A model generated the notes under the pieces. It did no database searches, was not told the DNA's origin, and saw only the letters and a list, made by a program, of their open reading frames with translations. Both the position numbers and the translations under genes were made by a program. Below are positions 23,399 to 35,793 of a DNA stretch of 64,000 nucleotides, piece after piece. The stretch is from Botrytis cinerea B05.10. Taxonomy: Eukaryota; Ascomycota; Leotiomycetes; Helotiales; Sclerotiniaceae. Position 1 is the first letter of the stretch. Every line of letters begins with the position of its first letter. The stretch is from positions 1,240,001 through 1,304,000 of the forward strand of contig NC_037319.1 in the NCBI RefSeq assembly GCF_000143535.2, given 5' to 3'.

Positions 23399-25060
23399 AT
23401 GACTACACTACAACCCCGCGGTCCATACTCGCAAGACGAGCTCAAAAAGTTATATCCCGATGAGCTACAACTCCAACTTGTTCAGGTTCTAATGCGACAT
23501 GGTGAACGAAGTCCCGTTTCTGCCAGATTTCAAAATGCTGGACTGCAGCCCTACTGGCCGTATTGTTCAGCAGCTCGGCGAATGGTGAGCGCTACAATGG
23601 AAGCTAATTCCTCAGATTGGACTCCCCTTCAATGGAGACGTCGCCTGGAGACATTCGGAAATGATGATGGCCCCGTTATTGCGCGGGGGCCTCGAGGAGA
23701 GGTGGACGATGTTTGCAATATGGGTGAATTAACAGACAAGGGGAGAGAAACGACTTCACAGTTGGGAACTCGACTTCGAAGACTTTACGTTGACCAATTG
23801 GGATTCCTACCTCAAATGATACATAATACCGATTTCTTGTACCTCCGCGCAACGCCAATCTCACGAGCTCTGGAATCAATGCAGGAAGCCTTCTTCGGCA
23901 TGTATCCGCCCTATGCCCGCGCCGCAGCTTGCCCACCTCCAACTATAATCACACGCTCGCCTTCTGGTAAATGCCGCACACTCTCGAACCTTAAGCTTCA
24001 TGCTAACCACCAATTCCCTAGATGAGACTTTGTTCCCGAATGATGGTGGCTGCAGAAGATTTGCTCAATTATCTAGAGCCTTTGCACAGCGAACTGCTGA
24101 TCGTTGGAACGAAACGGACGAAATGGAATATTTGAACTTCCTTATTGGCAAGTGGATGCCGGAATCAAGTAAACGGGTAGCCGTCGACTCTCACCCCAGA
24201 CTTTCCGGTATTATGGATACCATAAACTCCACCCTAGCCCATGGTCCTGAAACCAGATTACCCAAAGAATTCTACGATAAAAGAGGTCTGGCAATCATAG
24301 AAAAAATAGGAGTTGAGGAATGGTTTACTGGATACAACGAGTCAGAAGAATATCGCTCTCTCGGCATTGGAGGACTCATGGGTGATGTAGTGTCGAGAAT
24401 GGTTGGAAGTGTTGAACATAATGGGCAAGATGGCTTGTTCGAAACTGGCGGTGAAAATGGTTCCACTGGCATTGGAAGAGGGGGGGAGAGAGCTATAAAG
24501 ATGGGCTTGAGTGGTTGCCATGATACAACTCTCGCCGCTGTTCTTACTAGTCTAGGGGCATTCGAGGATCGGCCTTGGCCACCGTACACGTCTCATATTG
24601 CTTTAGAGATGTTTCGCAAAAAACAATCTTCGCTTGGAGAACCCAAGTATGAGCAATCCAGCAGCAGTACCAGTACTGGAAAAGGACTGCTCTCGATATT
24701 TGGATTGGGCAAGAAAACTGAAGCAGGACCTATTGGTATTGCAAGGAAGAAGCTTTCTGACCTTTCGGAAACAGAGAGATCCAAGCTAGATGGCTATTAT
24801 GTTAGAATTCGTTATAATGATGAAGTTGTGACAGTTCCTGGTTGTAGGCCACAGGGCAAGCATCTTGATGGCGACCAGTCATTCTGTACATTGGTAATTT
24901 TTCACCCCTCAAGCTCCCCATCCGACATTTGACTAATTATTTTTAGGCGGAATTCAAAAACATAGTCGACAAGTTCACTCCTGCTCACTGGAAAAAGGAT
25001 TGCTTGAGCAATTTAGACGCACCAGCTTTTCCCAAGATTAAAGAGCCCGCGGGATATTAG
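23399..25060 (+). CDS. histidine acid phosphatase family protein
   Basis: Three exons: 23399-23966, 24022-24893 and 24947-25060 (517 residues). The joins restore TRSPSDETLFPND and SFCTLAEFKNIVDKF. The catalytic RHG motif is present (VLMRHGERSPV, about residue 35-45), as is the distal His-Asp (GLSGCHDTTLAAVLTSLG). The layout is that of branch-2 histidine phosphatases (acid phosphatase/phytase-like), in which His forms the phospho-enzyme and the HD pair supplies the proton donor. No signal peptide is apparent, so an intracellular rather than secreted enzyme is likely. A low-complexity insert (SSSSTSTGKG) interrupts the C-terminal half. The true substrate is unknown. The gene is tail-to-tail with another histidine-phosphatase superfamily gene. 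Confidence 0.9.
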
Positions 25061-25356
25061 ATATAATACATGATAATATTACACAAGTTGTTTATAAGGG
25101 GGAGTTATAGATCTACGCTACATTATGATTCACATTGTCCAGCCTTAGATAGATTGTCAAATGTAATTAGAAGGAATTAGTGCAATATTTCTGGCACCCG
25201 GGATATCATGCTATCTATAATCTTCTTGTATACCAATCTATCCACCACGTTGGTCGGGTATCGTTCTCCAAATCCAAAGATAGGTCTAAAACATATCCAG
25301 GATTTCATCCAAAATTGTGACCATTCAGAATAGCTCACCCTAGAGTGCATCAATCA

Positions 25357-26425
25357 TTATAATCTAGATGGCTCAGAAGGGTTTCCTGGTTTATTTCCTT
25401 CAATAACAACACCAAGCGCGGATCCAGCATCTAGGGCTGGCAAAGCTGGAGTTGTAGAGAATGATTCATCTCCAGAGAAACGCCTATGAAAAGTTAGTAT
25501 GTGTTATTCTGCAATCTCAGTTCAAAGAACGGTCGAACAACTTACCATCCTCGCTCTTCTCCTCCACTTAAGAAGCTACAATCACCATTCTTCTTGATTT
25601 CCCATCCACCTCCAACACCATTACCATTTCTCCATCCCACTTCAGGAATCTCTTCTTCTGGACCTTTCCACACATTCACATCCTTTCCTGCCTCGTCTCC
25701 ACTCTCTTTCCTCTCAAAGACACTCAGTCCACAAGTAAATGGTCTGAAATCCTCCTCGCCGACATCCTCTGGCATTCTCCCCGTCAAACATCGTCCAATC
25801 GCTATTAAAGTTGCCGCATGCGTACATATGACAATAGCCTTAACACCTTCTCTGTCCGCATCTTCTATAACTCTATGTAACGCATATGCCGTCCTGTCAT
25901 GCAAAGTCTCTATGCTCTCTCCATTAACACTTGGTCGAATTTTCGGCACATATTCTTTATCATATGTCGGGAATAAAGAATTTAATAATTCTGGGGTAGC
26001 GGGACTGGGATGGTCGAATCGAGCAGTACCGTACCATTCGCCCAAGCCGTTTTCACCGCGAATCTTAAGGGTAGCGGGATCACTTGTGCGGGAAGAGAGA
26101 TGGGGAATAAGAGGAGATATCGTTTGGATGCAGCGGTAGAAGGGAGAGGAGTAGATTCGTTCGATGGGTGGAGAAAGGGTGCTTAGATGGAGACCAAGTT
26201 CTGCAGCTTGCGCTTCGCCATATCCTGCGAGTGCGGGATCGCTAGGTATACCGGTAGGAGTGGGGATATTGGCAGTATATGTACCTGTTGCAGGGTCGAC
26301 AATCCAATTTGAACGGAACTTGGGAAAGTCGGTCAGTATATATAAAGCACAAACTATGAGAGAAAACTTACGCCGTGGCGGGTAACATAGATGGTTGTCA
26401 GCGAACGTGTAGGTTTTGAAGACAT
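25357..26425 (-). CDS. histidine phosphatase-fold protein, TFIIIC tau55/Tfc7-like
   Basis: Three exons on the minus strand: 26372-26425, 25546-26318 and 25357-25483 (317 residues). The joins restore YVTRHGFRSNW and EERGWRFSGDESF. The N-terminal ~200 residues are a phosphoglycerate-mutase-like domain of the kind found in yeast Tfc7 (tau55): IYVTRHGFRSNW, SSPFYRCIQT, GLGEWYG and VICTHAATLIAIGRC. All four expected catalytic residues (RHG His, the Arg after SPFY, Glu, distal His) are present. The C-terminal SFLSGGEERGWRFSGDESFS resembles the tau55-related segment that contacts another TFIIIC subunit. A role in RNA polymerase III initiation is inferred from this resemblance; a stand-alone phosphatase is the alternative. 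The first intron ends in AAG, a weak but usable acceptor. Confidence 0.8.
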
Positions 26426-26862
26426 TTTTGGAAATAAATTTTTGAGTTTGCCAAAAAAAAAATATTATACTTTTAAATACAAGGACTGGAAGTTCTATGT
26501 TGTTTTTTCACGATGACGTTTTGTGGAGGAAAATCAATATGTACCTGGGCCTTTCTCCGCTCCTCGGCTGCGATAAGATAAAGAAAGGGGTCCGTTTGGA
26601 GGAGATCCGGAGTTTGCATAGACAATCTTGGGACAATGTTTCATTCGACTTTGTTAGCAAGAAATAAGACTTGATGTCTTTGTATCATTTAGTACATTCA
26701 ATAGTTCTTCATGGTAAAGTCAAGATCAAGACGAATAGGATGGGGTTGCTTTTATACATCATTGGGAATTAATACACAAGCGTGGTTATAGTCATACACA
26801 ACGAACAGTCTGTCCGATACATAGAACATCCTATTTGTGGCTATGATCTATTCAATAGCAAA
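26426..26862. other. spacer between tau55-like gene and Mss51 stop
   Basis: Upstream region of the tau55-like gene and 3' region of Mss51. It contains an A-run near 26453-26462. No gene is visible. Confidence 0.5.
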
Positions 26863-28513
26863 TCAATCTTCTTTGCCCCTTGTAGTCTCATATCTATGGA
26901 ATGTCAGTATTGAGTCATGGTTAAGCTATTGTTTTCGATTAAGGTGACAACATACCTCTTTCCTCTGAATGCCCAAACACCCCAGTTACCGCAGCTAACG
27001 TCCTGAGGATCCATGTCATTCAGATCCCATCTCAGACTTCGGAAGCGATTCTCTCCTGGTTCCATCAACATGTCCATTTCTCCGCCTACGGTCTTTTTGA
27101 CCCAGTCAATATCTCGGTCCATATCGTATTGTGTGTATCCGGTAACCAAGATTGGCACTTTGGTTTCTAACAGTTGTGGGATAGTTTCCGCCCACTCGTG
27201 TGAACTGGCTGGATGTCCCAAACCAGGATGGAAAAGCATAAAGCAATCAAAGTAAGGATCGTAGGGATAAAAGTGACCAGCTTTGTGAAGGGTGTGATAG
27301 TACTCCACAAAAGTACTGATCTTTAAGGAGTTTGTGATCCGATCCTCGACAATTGAGCCAAAAGGATTTTCCGGAGTTCTCTCAGGTAAAGGAAATTCGG
27401 CATCTCTGTTCGCCATACTTTCTGGTCCAATGAAGATCAGGTGGAATGTGACTCGAGGAAATAAATGTGCTAATTGAACCCATACTTCTCTTGGTAACGA
27501 TGATTCTGCGCGAGCTCCTAGAATGAAGATTCTCACTGGTGGCGGGGTTGGTCTAAGATTCTTGATCTCAGATCCACCACCAGTTCGTGCAGGGTGTAGA
27601 TTATAACGAAGAGCTGATTTTGTTAGCCAACACTATTCCGAGAGATTCGGAGGTCCGACATACCACTCAAACTCTTGAGACCTTCGACTGTCAGTCTTCC
27701 ACCTTTCTTGATATTGTAAGGACTCAGTTCATGCAGCACGCTTCCAATAGTAAGAGGATACGTCAACAACCTGGTCGCTTGTCGTAAACTTCTTTCGTCA
27801 TTGATAGCCTTAAACTCTCTCGAGAACAATAGAGTATCCCAATTTGTCATGTTGACCATCGCTTCTTCAATTTGATCTCCAGGGTACTCGAATTCTGGAA
27901 AGAATCTGCCGGAGCGTAGATCATGATCATCCTCATTTATCTCCCGCAGGGTATCACAGATTTCCAAATGTGCCTCATAATCATCGGCCCAGTGCTCTTC
28001 TGAGCATGACACAGGTATTCCGCAATCTGGACATTCGAAATTGACGTGGGCAGGTGGTAGCGCACCTGTAGCAGATTTCCGAGCTTCGGGGTCGTCTGGA
28101 TTTGTTGGCAATCGAGTCTGGTGATGATCCGGGTGTGGGCAATAAGCGTTCTGTTTCATGAAAGCTGCTCGTCTTCTAATTTCGGGGGATGGCGAATTCG
28201 AGAACGAGTGGAATAGGTTATTCGGCTTCAAGAGAGCTCGTCCTTCAACCTCTGGAGGCGGGGTTGACTCCAGGCCACCTGGAGTTCTATATTGCGGAGG
28301 CTCATTTCTTGCTGCCTGCCCTTGCCCAAATGATATTGCTCGACGGCGCAAGTCCTTTTGCGCCAATTGATTCCCGGATGGCAAATTCGAAGAGAGCTTG
28401 GTGCTTCTACTGTTACCAGAAGTAATGGTTCTCCTGCCCAAGCCGATTGACCTAGGCGTTTTTTTGAGCGCATGTAAGCACTTCCGGCAAGTATATGAAG
28501 TTGAGGGACGCAT
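26863..28513 (-). CDS. mss51: Mss51, mitochondrial COX1 translation activator
   Basis: Three exons on the minus strand: 27664-28513, 26956-27613 and 26863-26893 (512 residues). The joins restore VEGLKSLSALRYNLHP and FRGKRYETTRGKED. The start is the first ATG (MRPSTSYTCRKC); the longer open frame has no upstream ATG. The basic N-terminus suits mitochondrial import. A zinc-binding MYND-like region follows, with CPHPDHH and FECPDCGIPVSCSEEHW, and then the long conserved Mss51 domain (WDTLLFSREF, TYPLTIGSVLHELSPY, HPGLGHP). The two Cys-Pro pairs lie where the yeast protein has haem-regulatory CP motifs. In yeast, Mss51 activates translation of COX1 mRNA and couples Cox1 synthesis to its assembly. 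It is divergent from rse1. Confidence 0.93.
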
Positions 28514-28817
28514 GTTTTCAAGCACCGTCAAGCTTCTTCAAAGAATTGAAGAAGTAAAAGTGATTTACAAGCTATGTATAAGAAATTTGATACATGAGGT
28601 GATTTCTATGATAAGTGGTCGCGTATTCTTTATTAAAGCGGCATGGATCCTTTTAGCTCGTGAATATTTGTAGATTCTAGAAAACAAACCTCGAGCACCC
28701 AAAGCTTTGCGACAAGATACTTGTCGAACCCTTACAAATGATACCATCTTTGCATTTTCGCGCAAAGTGAATAATCTTACCTGAAGCTGCGCAGACTTTC
28801 TGCGCCGCTGCCCAAAC
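28514..28817. promoter_or_regulatory. divergent promoter region of mss51 and rse1
   Basis: 304 bases between two divergent start codons; both promoters must lie here. No unusual motif is recognised. Confidence 0.5.
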
Positions 28818-31800
28818 ATGGCTACCACATCAAACCAATTCTTGTACAGCTTGACCATCAATCCTCCCACCGCCATCACCCAAGCAATACTCGGACAGTT
28901 TGCTGGCACGAAAGAACAACAGATTGTGACTGCGTCTGGTTCGCGTCTCACTCTCCATAGACCGGATCCATCGCAGGGAAAGATCATCACAGCACTTTCA
29001 CACGATGTTTTTGGTATAATAAGAGCTATTGCAGCTTTCAGATTGGCTGGTAGCAATAAGGGTAAGTCCTTCATCTCATCCCACTTGAGCTTCACTTAGT
29101 GATTTGAAGCATCGATGGCAGCACGAATCATACCGATATGAACAGCCTATGGGGACGAGTGTTATAGAAACTCGGCCACAATTAAGAGCCAAGCTAAAAT
29201 AAACAATCGCAGATTATATTATCATTACATCCGACTCTGGCCGTATAACGATCGTCGAGTTCGTCCCCGCACAAAACAAATTCAATCGCCTACATCTCGA
29301 GACTTTTGGCAAGTCGGGCGTTCGAAGAGTGGTTCCAGGGCAATACCTGGCTGTGGACCCAAAAGGCAGAGCTTGTTTGACTGCATCGGTGGAGAAGAAT
29401 AAGCTTGTATATGTCTTGAATCGTAATTCACAAGCGGAACTTACTATCTCATCCCCCTTGGAAGCTCATAAAGCACAAACTTTGGTGTTCGCATTGGTAG
29501 CATTGGATGTGGGATACGCAAACCCTGTGTTTGCGGCTCTCGAGATTGATTATGGAGAGTCGGATCAGGATCCAACAGGTCAAGCCTATGACGAGATTGA
29601 GAAACAGCTTGTCTACTATGAACTTGACCTGGGCTTGAATCATGTGGTGCGAAAATGGTCGGAACCTGTCGATCGAACAGCGAACATACTTTTCCAGGTG
29701 CCTGGAGGAACTGATGGACCTAGTGGCGTTTTAGTTTGTGGAGAGGACAATATCACGTACAGGCACTCTAATCAGGAAGCGTTCCGTGTTGCTATCCCTC
29801 GCCGCCGTGGTGCAACAGAAGATCCGCAAAGGAAACGAAACATTGTAGCAGGAGTCATGCATAAACTTAAGGGTGCTGCAGGAGCTTTCTTCTTCTTACT
29901 ACAGACAGATGATGGTGATCTTTTCAAGATAACCATTGAGATGGTTGAAGACGATAATGGTCAACCAACTGGCGAAGTCAGACGTCTCAAGATTAAATAC
30001 TTTGACACCGTACCTGTTGCGACGAGTCTCTGTATCCTTAAAAGTGGATTTCTTTTTGTTGCAAGCGAGTTTGGCAACCATCAGTTCTACCAATTTGAGA
30101 AGCTTGGTGATGATGATGAAGAAACAGAATTTGTCAGCGATGATTTTCCAACTGGAGCTCATGAATCATATACCCCCATCTATTTCCATCCACGACCAGC
30201 TGAAAATTTAAGCTTAGTCGAAAGTATCGACTCGATGAATCCTTTGATGGACTGCAAAGTCGCCAATCTCACCGACGAGGATGCACCACAAATCTATTCA
30301 ATTTGCGGTACCGGCGCTCGAAGTACTTTCAGAACCCTGAAACATGGCTTAGAAGTAAGTGAAATTGTCGAATCTGAGCTGCCTGGTGTGCCATCCGCAG
30401 TCTGGACGACAAAGCTTACTAGAGGTGATACCTATGATGCTTACATCATTCTCTCTTTCTCAAACGGTACTTTGGTTCTTAGCATCGGCGAAACTGTGGA
30501 GGAAGTAACTGATACTGGATTTTTGTCATCGGCGCCAACCCTAGCTGTACAGCAACTTGGCGAGGATTCTTTAATCCAGGTGCATCCTAAAGGTATTCGA
30601 CACATTCGCGCGGATCATCGTGTGAATGAGTGGGCTGCTCCTCAGCATCGTTCTATCGTTGCAGCTACTACAAATGAACGGCAAGTTGCTGTAGCTCTAA
30701 GTTCTGGGGAGATTGTCTATTTTGAGATGGATTCAGATGGATCTCTCGCCGAATATGACGAAAAGAAAGAGATGAGCGGTACAGTTACCTGCTTGAGTCT
30801 TGGTGAAGTTCCAGAAGGGCGTCAAAGAAGTCAATTCTTAGCTGTTGGTTGCGACGACTCGACAGTACGTATTCTGAGTTTGGATCCCGATTCGACACTT
30901 GAGAACAAGTCGGTTCAAGCTTTAACTTCTCCTCCAAATGCCCTTTCCATTATGGCTATGTCGGACTCATCATCTGGCGGCTCAACTCTATACCTCCATA
31001 TCGGGCTCTATTCTGGTGTCTATTTACGAACCGTTTTAGATGAAGTAACCGGAGAGCTCTCTGACACACGAACACGTTTCCTTGGGCCAAAGCCTGTCAA
31101 GCTTTTCAGAGTAGCCGTCCAAGGTCAGACTGCAGTGCTTGCGCTCAGCTCTAGACCATGGCTCGGATATTCAGATCCCGTCACCAAAGGGTTTATGCTC
31201 ACCCCACTGGACTATCCAGCTTTGGAATGGGGCTGGAATTTCAGTAGTGAGCAGTGTACTGAAGGAATGGTGGGAATTCAAGGACAAAATCTAAGGTAAG
31301 TTTATACAGTCGTTATATTTTCAAAAGCACCATATATTATGATGATTTTCTTATCGTTAAACTTCTTATGTCATCCAAGACTATGAGGATATAATATTAT
31401 AATTCCAATTGTTCCTTCTGAAATATCCAGTCTGACTCAATATTCGAAATGTTATACTCATTTTGGAACAATGACTAACTCACCATAGAATATTTTCCAT
31501 CGAAAAACTCACCGACAACCTTTTACAGGAATCCATTCCTCTAACTTATACTCCTCGTCGTTTCGTCCGACATCCCGAACACGCTTGTTTCTACGTGATT
31601 GAAGCAGACAATAATATACTTTCTCCTGCCACAAAGCAGAAGTTACTCGAGGACCCTTCTGTTACAAACGGCGATGCCACAGTACTTCCTCCTGAGGAGT
31701 TTGGTTACCCAAGAGGAACAAACCACTGGGCGTCTTGCATCTCTGTCGTCGATCCTGTGACCGAAAAGAAAGTTCTTTCTACAATTCACCTCGAGGATAA

Positions 31801-32854
31801 TGAATGTGCAGTCAGCATCGCTGTTGTTGCTTTCGCTAGTCAAGAAGATGAAACCTTCTTATGTGTCGGAACTGGTAAGGATATGGTGGTTAGCCCCAGG
31901 TCATTCTCTGCAGGTTTTATTCACGTGTACCGCTTCCATGAAGACGGCAAAGAGCTCGAATTCATACACAAAACGAAAGTTGAGGAACCGCCCATGGCAT
32001 TGCTTGCTTTCCAAGGTAGACTTTTAGCTGGAGTCGGAAAAGATCTACGTATTTACGACCTTGGAATGCGACAACTCTTACGGAAAGCACAATCTGAAGT
32101 TGCGCCTAATATGATTGTTGGATTGCAAACCCAGGGCAGTCGTATCATTGTCAGTGATGTCCAAGAGAGTATCACTATGGTTGTGTACAAATTTCAAGAG
32201 AACAGACTCATTCCATTCGTGGATGATACTATCGCAAGGTGGACATCCTGTACTACCATGGTAGATTACGAGACTGTCGCAGGAGGGGACAAATTCGGTA
32301 ACCTTTGGCTTCTTCGTTGCCCTGCTAAAGCGAGTGAAGAAGCGGATGAAGAAGGCTCTGGTGCCCATCTTTTACACGAACGTCAATATCTGGCTGGAGC
32401 TCCTCATCGGTTAACATTGATGGCTCATAACTTTTCCCAGGATATTCCTATGAGCATTCAAAAGACAAACCTTGTTGCCGGAGGTAGAGATTGTTTATTG
32501 TGGAGTGGACTCCAAGGCACACTCGGTATCTTGATACCATTCGTCAGTCGAGAAGATGTAGATTTCTTCCAGACATTAGAACAACACCTTAGATCAGAAG
32601 ACCCGCCTCTGGCTGGAAGAGATCACTTAATATACCGAAGTTATTATGTGCCAGTAAAGGGCGTCATTGATGGAGATTTATGCGAAAGATATACCCTCTT
32701 GCCAACGGACAAGAAACAAATGATCGCAGGAGAGTTGGACCGCTCGGTTAGGGAGATTGAGAGAAAAATTTCGGTAATTACCCCTATCTACCTTTAATAG
32801 GCATTGCAAGGCTAACAATAGTTCTAGGATATTCGGACACGATCGGCATATTAA
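28818..32854 (+). CDS. rse1: Rse1, SF3b subunit 3 (SF3b130) of the spliceosome
   Basis: Four exons: 28818-29061, 29213-31295, 31489-32773 and 32828-32854 (1212 residues). The joins restore [34 protein letters not shown] and [14 protein letters not shown]. Length and sequence match the SF3b3/Rse1 family throughout: the opening [23 protein letters not shown], the middle [18 protein letters not shown], and the family's typical C-terminus. The protein is made of WD40-like beta-propellers related to DDB1/CPSF160. In the U2 snRNP it holds SF3b1 on the branch-point region of introns. The last exon encodes only nine codons. There is no sign of truncation or unusual composition. Confidence 0.96.
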
Positions 32855-33025
32855 TTTGGCGTAATTTGGGACAGGGGGCTTGTACCAGACGGCGCTGTAT
32901 ATTGTATAAGGTGCTTGATGTGCACCGTATCATGAACTCCGTCCATCTCATGATGTTATGTTAAAATACAAAAATAAAGAGGAATCTAAATTACACAATT
33001 ACACAGCAATTTGCGAGCGAAAATC

Positions 33026-34172
33026 TCATGATCTCTGTCCTGTGAATCTTCTCTTTGCAACATCATATCTCGAATTCCCTTTTCCTTTCCCTTTATTTGA
33101 TATAGGATTTTCTTTCTCCCATCTCTCATCATCTTTGTATATTCCCATTGCGAGCTCTAGGTCGTAGTTCGCTTGTTCGAGGTACAGGACTGCAATGTCG
33201 TATCTAACGAGAAATTCAATGTTAGCCTTCCTTTAATCCTTCAGACGTATTCAGCTCTTTCTATTGAAACTCCTACACTCAAGAGGCTTTTAATATCAGA
33301 TCCCTCCAAACTATACAGGTAGCCTTTCTCTCTTTCTCCATTTCCCACCCCGCAAATAATAAAACACAAACTTACTCAGAGACTTTACACCCAACCATGA
33401 ATCTCCTCACGCAGCTCTTCCTCCTTTCTTCTTCCTCTCCCTCTACAGGCCGCGGACTCAAGCTCACTCCCCCTTTATACCATTCCCCAGGTATCAGTAT
33501 TGTTTTCCTAGCGAGAAGCAAGTGATCACTTGTTATACCATTTTTCTTTCGCAATACATCGATGGGTACACCGTATCGAAAGGATAGAGAAGTCATAGAA
33601 TCGGTGGCGTGAGAGAGGAAATGGAGGACATCTTCAGATTGTGGTTCGGTTTTCGATTGTAACTGGAGTTCGGGTTGTGATTTGGAGTCAAGAGTGTGAG
33701 AGTAAGTAGGAGGGGAAGTTCGGGAATTCGATTCGGGAGAGAGATGAAGGGATGCGTAGGAGGGTGGCTTATCCGACGGCGTGGAAGCTGCTACCGTATT
33801 ATCCATCGTCTCTGCACTCCTGACCTGACAGAAAGGACAATAACTCCCAAATCTCTCATTACCCTCTATACATTCCCCACAGATAATGCGTCCGCAACAT
33901 GATAACCTTCTATTTTCTCTGCTATTGCTCCTTTCTTTCTCATTCCAATGTGTGTCTCCTCTTTCCTTCTCTATATCACATGCCGGGCCTTTCTCCGAGA
34001 AGACTGTTTCTTCTTTCGTTTTCCCACCAAGACTTGCATCACTTCTCGTCGATTGGATGGAAGAATTGCTTTCCAGCGTAGATGCCGAGTAAGAAGGTAG
34101 GCCGTTCCTCCCTTCATTCCTCTCTATCTGCACAAGTAGACGCGCACAAGTGCAGCAAGATTCCTGATTCAT
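33026..34172 (-). CDS. intracellular LysM protein with RING-like zinc motif
   Basis: Two exons on the minus strand: 33376-34172 and 33026-33203 (324 residues), joined as VGCKVSEYDIAVLYLEQ. The start is the first ATG (MNQESCCTC); the frame stays open upstream but without ATG. Two Cys clusters (CCTC near residue 6; CCGRIICGEC with YCPFC near 95-120) form a RING-like zinc motif. A LysM module follows near residues 190-240 (HFLSHATDSMTSLSFRYGVPIDVLRKKNG). The C-terminal helix pair (YDIAVLYLEQANYDLELAMGIY, ERWEKENP) is the usual tail of this fungal family. There is no signal peptide, so unlike LysM effectors it should not be secreted. Ubiquitin-related work is a guess based on the RING-like Cys pattern; function is unknown. 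Confidence 0.85.
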
Positions 34173-34687
34173 TTCGTTCGTTCTTCTAAACTGTATGATA
34201 TCGAGTATATGTGAAAAAGATTTCCGTAAACAGAGAAACAAGTGAAGGAAAGCTCTAATGTTGATTGATGTATGATTTGTTCTATTGTACAAGCAGTACT
34301 ACCTACTGATAGCACCATTTGCCCCTCGCTTCATACGGAAGGCGGGGTGACCTCGGGGTGACGTAGGGCTATATGTTAGCGCTACATTCTTTCTTATCGG
34401 AATGCACAATCGACATCCACCGACCACCCCTCCAATTCTTACCCATTCAACTTCGGCTCTCCTTTTATGTACCACGCGGGACCTTCAACCCTTTTCTGAT
34501 CGTCTCATATTCTCTCTGGCTTCCCCATACTCAACATTGATACACCTACAACTTGTCGAACATTCAGTCCGTTATGGCTATCTCCTACCTACCTCGAGAT
34601 CCTCGAAAACCATGCTCAGTATTGGCATTCCAGCATCTGAACGTTCAAACTTTGCGAAACTCTGAGCGGCCCCATGAACCACTTCCA
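34173..34687. other. spacer upstream of LysM gene
   Basis: Holds the LysM gene promoter and the 3' end of the ASCH-like gene. No gene or repeat of note. Confidence 0.5.
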
Positions 34688-35793
34688 TCACCAGACCTTA
34701 GCCCAGCTTTCCTTTGGACGATCATTCAAAAGAGGAGTTGGCATATATATATACTTAGATCCAGCACTTCGATCTATCCCATGCCTTCTCAGATCAACTT
34801 TCGTAATCGGACATGTCAAATTATAAACCGACAATACCTTATACGCAAACTCATAATTCCCCAGGTCCTTATATCTCGTATTGAACTCTAGATACCCCTT
34901 CCCGCTTCTATTGGGCAGTGAGTGACGGAAGTTCCTTCGCATAGGTTTCACCTCGCAGATATGTTTGATCTCACGCTCCTCGGCCACTAATGACCCTCCA
35001 GAGCGTACCCATATTCGATTTATCCCCGCCGGCAGAAGGTGTCTGCGAAAAATGTGCGTCTGCTCGCCGTCGATGATTCGTTTCAGGTATGCTTGATCTA
35101 TCGCTATTATAACATCGGACGAACTCAGGCTGCTGACATAGTTACTCATCTATTCCCGCCTTTATATTTCCCACATCATTGTGCATATGCAGTAGCAAAA
35201 TGCGGAACGTACTTTTGGTCTTCTGTCATCTCCTCTTTGACTAACGTCTCGTTTGGTGTCCCTGTCATCACTTTTATATCTTCTGAGCGTCTTTGCAATC
35301 GATTTTTCTCCTTCATCAATTGCTCACATTCCTCTAGTATACTGCAAATCCTCTCCTGGATATCTTCAAGGTCATGATGAATCTTAAGACGTTCGTCCCG
35401 ATATCGTATTTCTAACAGATACTGAGCATCGTTAACAGCTACCTTTGTACCCGGTATGCCCTCGACTGGACTGCGACCTCGAATACTTTGGCCATTTCGT
35501 ATCTCGAGGCTTTGCGATCTAGTTAACTGTTGCCTGCAGCTGTTTTCATCTTCATCCAATAATTGAACGGATGCAAATTCCAGAGGAGGCCGCTCTGTAA
35601 GAGTTTGATTCACAGGAAAGACTTCACTTCGAATGGGCAGTTGAGTGTAAACTGGTGGTTGAGCGGCAATTGGCAAGATTGCTGGCAGAGTACATGAGCC
35701 TGCCGGACCTTTCAAAAGACTTCTAATTGACGGCAGTTGAATAGCGTCCTTCGAAGGAGAACAAACCGTTTCCAGATAGGTTTGTTTCGCCAT
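34688..35793 (-). CDS. coiled-coil protein with C-terminal ASCH/PUA-like domain
   Basis: Two exons on the minus strand: 35213-35793 and 34688-35132 (or 34688-35129), giving 341 or 340 residues. The acceptor is a tandem CAGCAG, and both choices keep the frame. The N-terminal half is Ser/Pro-rich with a conserved-looking LPSIRSLL stretch. Residues ~125-180 are heptad-like and charged (LLEIRYRDERLKIHHDLEDI), probably a coiled coil. The C-terminal ~145 residues resemble the ASCH/PUA-like fold: VIIAIDQAYLKRIIDGEQTH, FRR, INRIWV and, near the end, FAYKVLSVYNLTCPI. ASCH domains are thought to bind RNA or modified bases. I do not recognise a named orthologue; domain assignment is by pattern only. Confidence 0.7.
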
